Positions 56,922 to 64,000 of a stretch of 64,000 bases of DNA are shown here, in pieces. Source of the stretch: Amphiura filiformis (Eukaryota; Echinodermata; Ophiuroidea; Amphilepidida; Amphiuridae). The stretch's first letter is position 1. Every line of letters starts with the position of its first letter. A program made the translations under genes and the position numbers. The stretch spans positions 35,442,965 through 35,506,964 of the forward strand of contig NC_092629.1 in the NCBI RefSeq assembly GCF_039555335.1, read 5' to 3'. Below the pieces are notes generated by a model. The model saw nothing but the letters and a program-made list of their open reading frames with translations. It did not search any database and was not told the DNA's origin.

Positions 56922-57951
56922 TATGACCTTCATAAAAAACATAAATTGTCTCGTGAAGCAAATTGTCTTATGAAGCAAAACACTTTCCGGTGCATGTTTT
57001 CAATTAGGGTATTGGGAAAGAAACATAATTCTAGTGAGTATTAATTTGTTGTAAAATTTAAAGAAATATGTAAATGTGCAATGGAAGAGATTTCACAAAA
57101 ATCAATATGCCACTTGAAAATTGGTCAACTGCATTTCCACTTCCTGCCAGGTATATCCTCACTATGGACCACAAGAGCCTCATCCTAATGCCATAGTTCA
57201 ATAACCTCAATTAAACAACCATAGAGAAAATTTGTCCTCAAGTTGTGGAGAATGAGTTTGTGTACCAAAATTTTCAAAGGTCATTCAATAAATGTGCAAC
57301 TGTATTGGGGTTAAAGAACTGAGCCCTAATAGATGAGCATGTTGTGGATCCTAATGTATATCCTGGTGTATTCCTACATGTAGTACATGTACAGGATTTG
57401 TTAAAATGATTGGTATGATTGGTACCCATTAGTTTCCAGTGAATATGAATGTGACTAGTTCCAAGGTTCCCAGGATCCGAGGGAGGGAAGCAATAAGTCC
57501 AAGACTCCTCTCCACCCAGGTATATGGGTCCGGTATTCTTAAATGCTGGGAAGGTAACAGACTTGCTGTGGAGGAGCTGTGGTGATCCCCCCACAGCAAC
57601 ATTCCACGGTGGAGTCTGGCCTACAGGGGTGCAAATTGTGATTTCTTCCTCAGGAGCAAGGTTTTTAGGCTCAAGATTTCCTCAATCATACCATGCATAA
57701 AATAGCTTTATTCTGTACTTCAAAAGATGAGAATGTTAACATAGCGTGTATTTTTAGAGCGACTGTATATATGTCTTCAAGCTTCCAAAAAAGGCTTTAT
57801 GTTGATAATGTGCGTGCGTAGCGCCAAAAATTCGTGATTTTACACTAGTTTACGTCAATTTTTGTCGGACAGAGGCACCTTTCCCCTTTTATTTTCCATT
57901 ACCCCATTCCACTTTAATTTTTTGTCAGAGCACAACTTGTTCAGTGCTTTA
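56922..57951. other. unassigned; one unexplained minus-strand open frame near 57274-57650
   Basis: An open stretch of about 125 codons includes TPPWNVAVGGSPQLLHSKS and GPIYLGGEESWTYCFPPSDP. I recognise no family, and its downstream part overlaps a dispersed repeat (57190-57318). Confidence 0.3.
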
Positions 57952-58262
57952 CAGTGGCGTAGCCAGCACTTTTTCAGGGGGGGGGGGGGGGGCAAGGGGG
58001 CACCTTTTGGCGACAAAATCAGTAATGTTACAAATTCGCGAACAATTTTGCCATATTGAAGCTAAACTGGTGAAATATGTTACAGAAAGGGAATAAATTC
58101 GTGCGAAGCGCTCAAAAATTGGCACTTTTTAGGTTAAAATGGCAAAATATAATGTCAATTTGGTCAGAAACACAAGAAATTCTGAAATGTCGGGGCAGCC
58201 ACCATCCCATGAGGGAGGCAAGACTTTTCACAGCTGCCCCCCCCCCCTTGGCTACGCCACTG
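57952..58262. mobile_element. hAT-like MITE, perfect 8-bp target duplication
   Basis: Ends CAGTGGCGTAGCCAG and (C)TTGGCTACGCCACTG are inverse, the common hAT-type end. GTGCTTTA occurs directly at both borders (57944-57951, 58263-58270), the 8-bp duplication expected of hAT transposases. Runs of 17 G and 11 C lie just inside the ends. 311 bp, no transposase. Confidence 0.93.
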
Positions 58263-58270
58263 GTGCTTTA

Positions 58271-60385
58271 TGATTCTTCTTAAATTTAAATTTCCTCAAT
58301 ATTTTCCTGTTGTCCTCTTCTCAGTGGCATTAGTATTGATACGGTACACTAAATTCCTTCATGACTTTTCAGTGTTCTCATAAAATCCTCATTGCTGCCT
58401 ATCTATAAATTTCCTCAGATATGATTGCCGCCTCTCTAAATTTCCTCAGATATGAGCCCTGTTTCCACCTATCTTCATCTAACTTATTTTTTTCCTGTTA
58501 AATAACATTGAATGCCTCCATGGTGATGAATTGCAAATTTCATCATATCCCATTTCCATATTCTATCTAACACCAACACCTTCCTCTTTTTTGCTCTTAT
58601 TTCTTGAACAATAATGTGAATTCCTCCAAATTTTGCACAACCAGTGTCTTTAAAGATTTCCTCTCTTCCATTCAGTAGCTTCACTTCCTCACAGCCCTCC
58701 CCTATTATCTTGTACCTCACTCTTCTTTTTCTTTCCTCTTTTCCCTCTTCCTCTTCTTTTTTCTTTTCTTCTCTCTCCCTCATTTTTCCTCTGTTTCTTT
58801 TTTCTTCCCATGGCATTATTTCCTCAATTTTCCTCATTTCCTAGGAGCGGTGCACCCCGGTCCCGCACAATTTGCATCCCTGCTGGCCTAATCGCTAACG
58901 AAAGAGAGATTGGCACTCCGTCCTGTAAACAAATGCAGGTTCGACACCATTACCTAGCTCCTGCCCAGTTATAGGCTCATCCACAATATCCACATCCTTT
59001 AGATGTTTAAATGGACATGATATTTTTATAATTTAAATAAATTTCCAGTATAATATTATCCTGTTATATCATAGTAATTAGTATTTTCCAACTGAGCCGG
59101 AGCATATTGAACAGGTGGTAAATCATGAAAATCTATGGGTAAATGGACCATTACTATTATGATGATATGAAAACAACAGGTCAACTTCCAATATTTTTTA
59201 TCAATTTTAATTATTAGAATCAATTTCCAGGTATATCCTGGTGTATCCCAGTCTTCATCAACTGAGCAGGGGTAAATTGCAAACCCTGGTAAATTGACCA
59301 TAACCAAAATATCACCACCAGTCCACCACAATGACAGACGAAAACTATTAAATAAAGGATGACAACATCTTCCAATATTAAAACCAATATCTTCATTCAT
59401 TCCTCATCTCGTCAAAATTGATTTTCTTTCAGTCCATTCTTCAAATAGATCTCTGCATCAGCGAAGTGTACTCAAATTGAGTCTACAATCAATACGTTAT
59501 TTCGTATATAACTTAAGCATGGTTGCATTGGATAATTTTAATTGGCAATGGTAATTATAGCATACCTGCATGATATAAGCAAACTCTCATCTTGTATTCA
59601 ATTGCAGAAAATATTCAGTTTAAATATAAATTATAAATTAGTGTTTACATAATCTAAAATATATTGACAAATTTCATAAAATATTAAGGAAGGGTGGTTT
59701 ATTTGACATTTAAAAAAACACCACAATATAAAATGATGCATGTACGGACATTACTTATTTAACTTACAGTGTACATCATGTCCGAAGGTACACTTAACAA
59801 TAACATGATTCAGTCAGGAAGATTTCTGAGAGAAAAGATGTTTTGAATTTGCAAATTACAGGGAAAATGATGTATGTTATTAACCCAACCTCAAAAAAAC
59901 TTCCACACATTCTTTCCAGTTTTGCATTGCTCTGGTGAAAGAGGTTGATACCTCTAACCCTAAGCTGACCCCTAATCTTAACACTAAACCTAACTGATTC
60001 TAACCCTATCCCTAACACTAACCATAACTGTAAACTTAACCCAAACCGTGATCTACAATTCTCTTGGTCGGGCTGACGTCACAAAGGGGAAATGTTAAAC
60101 CAGTGTGCGCATGTGCAGGTCCCCTTTTTTCGAGCTGGATGCTATGCGCTCGCTTGTGGAAAGGGGACAATGTTCCCAGATGTCCGACTGAGTGAATGCA
60201 TTAAACTTCAAACATTTTCGTACTAATGACTATTCGGACTAATGGGCTCACCATTCCCATTTTCAAAAAGAATGACCAGGGAAAAAAATAAACAATTAAA
60301 AAGTACATTGTGTAGGTCATATTCTATTTTGGAAACCTAACATTGAATGCATCATGACAACCACAGAACCTAGAGTCCTATTTAA
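58271..60385. other. unassigned intergenic or intronic sequence
   Basis: Includes a T/C-rich tract (58690-58850) that creates a Lys/Glu-rich minus frame by composition only, and a degenerate CCCTAA-like stretch at 59955-60030. No gene recognised. Confidence 0.4.
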
Positions 60386-60744
60386 GGGGGTACTACACCC
60401 CTGTAGTAAATTTGTGACTATTTTTGCATTTTTCTCAAAAATGAATAACACACTAGTAACAAAAGTTATGTATATTATTGGGGCAAAATCCAATTACTAC
60501 ACTGAAATTTCAGTGACTCAAGACAAGCGGTTCAGTAAATATGATAGGAAATGAGGTACATCCTAGCGGTACCTCGTTTTCAATCATAAGTATTGAACAG
60601 CTTGTCTTGGGTCACTGAAATTCCAGTGTAGTAATTGAATTCCTTGCCCCTATAATATACATAACTTTTGTTACCAGTGTGTTATTAGTTTGTTGAGAAA
60701 AATGCAAAAATAGTCACAAATTTATTGAGGGGTGTAGTACCCCC
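60386..60744. mobile_element. TTAA-flanked palindromic MITE, family 'GGGGGTACTA', copy 2
   Basis: TTAA at 60382-60385 and 60745-60748. Ends GGGGGTACTACACCCCT and AGGGGTGTAGTACCCCC are inverse, and the arms match 2138-2484. Confidence 0.9.
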
Positions 60745-60748
60745 TTAA

Positions 60749-61045
60749 CACAACAAATATTAATTAAATTGTAACCAGCCATGTACATCTGGTATGGCCT
60801 GCCTGTCAAACCCATAACATACAATATGTTACTAGCAATTAAAACACAATGGATTGACATTAACATTTTTGTAAAGTAAATATTACATTATTATATACAA
60901 GACAAACATGCTATTGTTATGTTGTATCATGGAAACATATCAATATTTGAACAACATATAATCATTTTAACAGGCTATGAAATATTCAATATGTTTAAGT
61001 GGTTTATAAAATAAGCTCTTTATGCTTGCAACATCATCATCGTCA
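60749..61045. other. nothing recognised
   Basis: AT-rich spacer of about 300 bp. Confidence 0.4.
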
Positions 61046-61278
61046 TTAGATATTATCAGGGGGGCTAGGGAGTTTCGGCGACAGATTTATTTTTCGCTGC
61101 CTTTGGGGGCAAATTTTTTTCAATTCTTTTTTTCAATTTTAATGTAGGCCTATACCTTTTATACAGAGTTGGGTAGGGAATTTTTTTTACTCATTAGTGA
61201 GGCAATTTTTTTTTCATCTTACTAGTGGGTGAAAATGTTTTTCTTCAAAAACTCCCTAGCCCCCCCAATAATATCTAA
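61046..61278. mobile_element. MITE with TTAGATATTAT...GGGGGGCTAGGGAGTTT ends
   Basis: GGGGGGCTAGGGAGTTT on the left is inverse to AAACTCCCTAGCCCCCC on the right, and the outer TTAGATATTAT pairs with ATAATATCTAA. About 230 bp. Confidence 0.8.
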
Positions 61279-62184
61279 TGGAGCATCCCTTAGGTGTACA
61301 AGACCTTTAATAGTAACCATGGCAATGGATACAATGTTGCTAAGGCAGGCATAATAATGTACATTAGATTACAAGCAAGGACATATTAAATTAATATCAA
61401 ATTTATATTACCTGTACTGTTATTGTTATTAGATGTATAGCAACATTAGGTGCCCTACATGTACATCTTGACATTGTCATCACACAAATTAAATTTGGGG
61501 AATAGTAAAGAAGCTTGCAAATGAAAAAAAATTACATACCTCTAGTCATATTTTTTTCTTATAAATTTTGATGAGTCATAATAAACATAAATCCTGTAAA
61601 CATGGTAAATTGAGATTTAAATTTGACATTTGGATTTTGACAAAGTTCCCTCAAAAATGAAATTGCTAACTCACAAAATTGTTCATGTTTCTTTTTTTCA
61701 TTATGCAGTTTGATTTTAATTGCTTTCAAATAATTATTAATAATTAGTTTGCACTATTTTATTAACATGTGTAATTGTGTATTTACACCAATTTAATCAA
61801 ATATTAAAGGTTATTACATGTAATAAACCAATTAAATTTGCATTTCAATATTGTTCATCCCAATGTGCATACCAGATGGACAGAATCTGATACATGGCAG
61901 CCATCTGAACAAAATATGCTTGTAAAATTATATTAAGGCACCCTGCTACAGTTTGTAAACTAGATCAGTTCAGAGACTGTGACGCCCCTTGAATAGCGCA
62001 AGTGCAGCAAGGTGCTACGAGGCGGCTTAACCGCAGTATATGGCTGAGCTAGTTGGGATAATCTCAGAGGGTATCAGCCTGGGGTATCAGATGGCGCTGA
62101 GCCTGTAAATTGGGGTGATTCACAAGCAGCAATTTAGAAAATTCCGAAATAAAATATCTTAATTTTTGTACGGTTTTGTTTGGT
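61279..62184. other. nothing recognised
   Basis: About 900 bp of AT-rich sequence. A GC-rich patch at 61975-62100 has no supported feature. Confidence 0.4.
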
Positions 62185-62285
62185 GTAGATTTCAAGTGGA
62201 GTCACCCATTCAGGTAACCCCATTTGAAAATGTGTGGAAGATTTAATGTCTTCCATAGGGGGTGGATTTAAACTGGAATAGCCTG
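62185..62285. mobile_element. Palindromic family P copy, truncated and internally deleted
   Basis: From GTGTAGATTTCAAGTGGAGT through CATTCAGGTAACCCCATTTG to GGATTTAAACTGGAATAGCC. Confidence 0.72.
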
Positions 62286-62611
62286 ATATCTGTTCCATCA
62301 TCCCTAAAGACAGAGTCCATTTTCTATTTGCTGTTCCTGTCACCACTGGTTACAAAGGATTGCATTTGATGCCCTTTTTGATCAAGGTGCAAAGTTCAAT
62401 GTGAACATTTAGGTTATTTTAAGGAACATAGCCTTCAGACTGAGGCTAGGAAATGGCCATTAGACACACAGGATATGATGTCTGTCATAATCATATCATC
62501 GCTACTGGATGCATTATATTTTATAGAATGGTGTATATCTATGTAATAATTAGTAATAGAAATTTTAATATCAAGAAGCTGTCACAACTTAAGGTTCAAA
62601 TTGGGCTATTC

Positions 62612-62868
62612 CAGAAATTAATGGCACCCCCCCATAAAGAAGATATGTAAGTTTGTACCATACATTTTTGGGAATCCCCAGGCCAAAATTTTATCAAAGG
62701 AAAATGAGAATTCCCATTTTGACAATAAAATTATTTAAAAATTGGGAATTCCCAGTGTCCCTATAGAAAATAATGACCTTTTTGGGGGAATTCCCAGAGC
62801 AAAAAATTGTGAAAAATTTTGGGAATCCGATGTCTTCTTTAGGGGGAGGGGTGCCTTTAATTTATGAT
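62612..62868. mobile_element. MITE with AAATTAATGGCACCCCCC-type ends
   Basis: AAATTAATGGCACCCCCCCA then TAAAGAAGATAT on the left is inverse to ATGTCTTCTTTAGG then GGGAGGGGTGCCTTTAATTT on the right. GGGAATTCCCA-type palindromes recur inside. Confidence 0.78.
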
Positions 62869-63537
62869 TTGTGACCCAATTGTACAAGTAACTTTCAATT
62901 TTCACTGAGCACTTTTAAAAAGCAGTGTTAGCAGTGTTTGTGCTCAAATATTGAGAAAAATAAAGCCCACACTCACAGGGAAAGGTATGGGTTCAATTTG
63001 TGAGATCCCAAGGCTCATTGTGGTGGTTTTATTTTTCCCCATGTGCATGATTTTTCCTGGGAGGGGAAAAATAGCTCAATAACTGTAATACAAATGGAAA
63101 TATAGATGTGACCCTTGGCTATTCTCCTATACAATCAATGTATTACTGTGGCATTACCCTGCAGAAATAAACTGTATTATTTACACAAAATAACCATAAC
63201 TGGAAAAATATGGCCTGAAGCCTCCAACACGCTAAAAATTATCAATGAAAATATCAAAAGTTTTTACATATACCAGAGTGTACGGGAAGTAAGTTTCAAA
63301 ATCAAATGAATGACTTTAAAATAACTGTTTAGCACAGAAACCATCCACTTAGATCTAAATACACATGTTATTTAGGTACATACATGTAACATGTACATCT
63401 CAAACAATTAATTGTAGGGAACCTGTTTCAATGTTTGATGGACAATGAGCATTTTAGAAAGATTGTTTTCAAAGTAAGTCTGTTCCAAAATTAGAAAATA
63501 AACAGATTTCATTGTTGAACTAATTTCAATCTTTCCC
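62869..63537. other. nothing recognised
   Basis: About 670 bp, AT-rich, no supported feature. Confidence 0.4.
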
Positions 63538-63564
63538 CAGAGGAGCCAGCGCACATAAATATGG

Positions 63565-63672
63565 AAAAAAAGCGAACACCAGCGCATCAGGCCGGATTCG
63601 AACCAGTGAGCAGCACAAGGCGCTGACAGCAGCACAATTGCTCGAGCCAACTGAGCCACAAAGGCACACTGG
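63565..63672 (-). repeat. tRNA-derived module, long-variable-arm type
   Basis: On the minus strand, TGTGGCTCAGTTGGCTCGAG (A-box region) is followed by a stem-forming insert (GCTGCTGTCAGCGCC) and a perfect B-box GGTTCGAATCC, then GGTGTTCGCTTTTTTT as a Pol III terminator. The long A-to-B distance resembles class II tRNAs (Ser/Leu). The acceptor stem does not close cleanly, so a SINE head or pseudo-tRNA is more likely than a working gene. Confidence 0.55.
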
Positions 63673-64000
63673 AGAAGAGCGGAAGATACATGTATAAATC
63701 AGATGTTTAAAAGAACGGAAGATATAAATCATTGTTGCTTTAAAAAATGATGCTACAGATAAAGTGTCATATTTTGCAGACTGGGATTGCAGCATGGCAG
63801 GTCAATGACACCCAAATTACCAGTAGATTGAATAATAATATTCAATTAACTATGAAAGTACTTGCTATTATTATTGCATGCTAAGGATAGGCCTTTCAAA
63901 TAATAATAGTACTACATAAACAAGTATCTTGATGTTAAAATCACCGTTCACAGAATCCTAAAATTTAAAAGAAAAAATGTGACTGTCTACCACGAAACGC
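63673..64000. other. nothing recognised to the window edge
   Basis: AT-rich, no supported feature. Confidence 0.4.

Noticed and set aside
57274-57650. 125-codon minus-strand frame with Trp and Pro-rich phrases
   Set aside because: Length is above average for this DNA, but I recognise no family, and one end overlaps a dispersed repeat. Left unassigned.
58484-58844. Lys/Glu-rich minus-strand and Ser/Phe-rich plus-strand frames
   Set aside because: Both come from one strand-biased TC-rich tract.
59056-59400. 114-codon minus-strand frame with LPGFAIYPCSVDEDWDTPGY
   Set aside because: Looked domain-like, but no family fits and no splice sites bound it convincingly.
59955-60050. CCCTAA-like stretch resembling telomere repeat
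   Set aside because: The units are irregular (CTAACCCT, CCTAATCTTAAC, ACTAAACCTAAC) and embedded in ordinary sequence; at most a relic.

Overview
This is a window of an animal nuclear genome: AT-rich, intron-bearing, and dense in short non-autonomous transposons. The three recognisable genes are metazoan. The repeat style (palindromic MITEs, a Penelope-like retroelement, tRNA-derived modules) suggests a marine invertebrate, possibly an echinoderm or other ambulacrarian. That clade guess is an impression, not a demonstration. No operon, CRISPR array or viral gene was seen.

Layout: 1-1790 is a near-identical 89-bp tandem array running off the left edge, lying in the last intron of DBT (branched-chain keto-acid dehydrogenase E2), whose final coding exon is at 2617-2784 (+). 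From 2.8 to 14.2 kb come MITEs, a decayed Penelope-like element (5.7-7.9 kb, minus) and fold-back repeats. A one-exon dual-specificity phosphatase gene is at 14244-14807 (-), next to a Harbinger-like MITE. The stretch 16.0-17.4 kb is a long inverted repeat with a tRNA-like module in each arm. From 17.4 to 32.6 kb there is no recognised gene, only repeats.

From 32.65 to 53.3 kb, on the minus strand, lie nine consecutive coding exons of an SSX2IP/ADIP orthologue (centrosomal and adherens-junction coiled-coil protein). Splice sites and intron phases agree throughout. The N-terminal exons were not found and probably lie further right. Two exons carry single-base frame breaks and the last exon probably carries another, so this copy is either a recent pseudogene or has indel errors in the assembly. 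The region 53.3-64 kb is intron or intergenic repeat, with a hAT-like MITE showing a perfect 8-bp target duplication.

The three genes share no pathway: mitochondrial branched-chain amino-acid catabolism, protein dephosphorylation, and microtubule/junction scaffolding. The most striking content is the repeat ecology. Four repeat families insert at TTAA (piggyBac-like), one palindromic family has at least thirteen copies, several elements are nested with visible empty sites, and three adjacent SSX2IP 5' splice sites each have a copy of the palindromic family 10-35 bp downstream. I did not find a convincing new multi-gene system.
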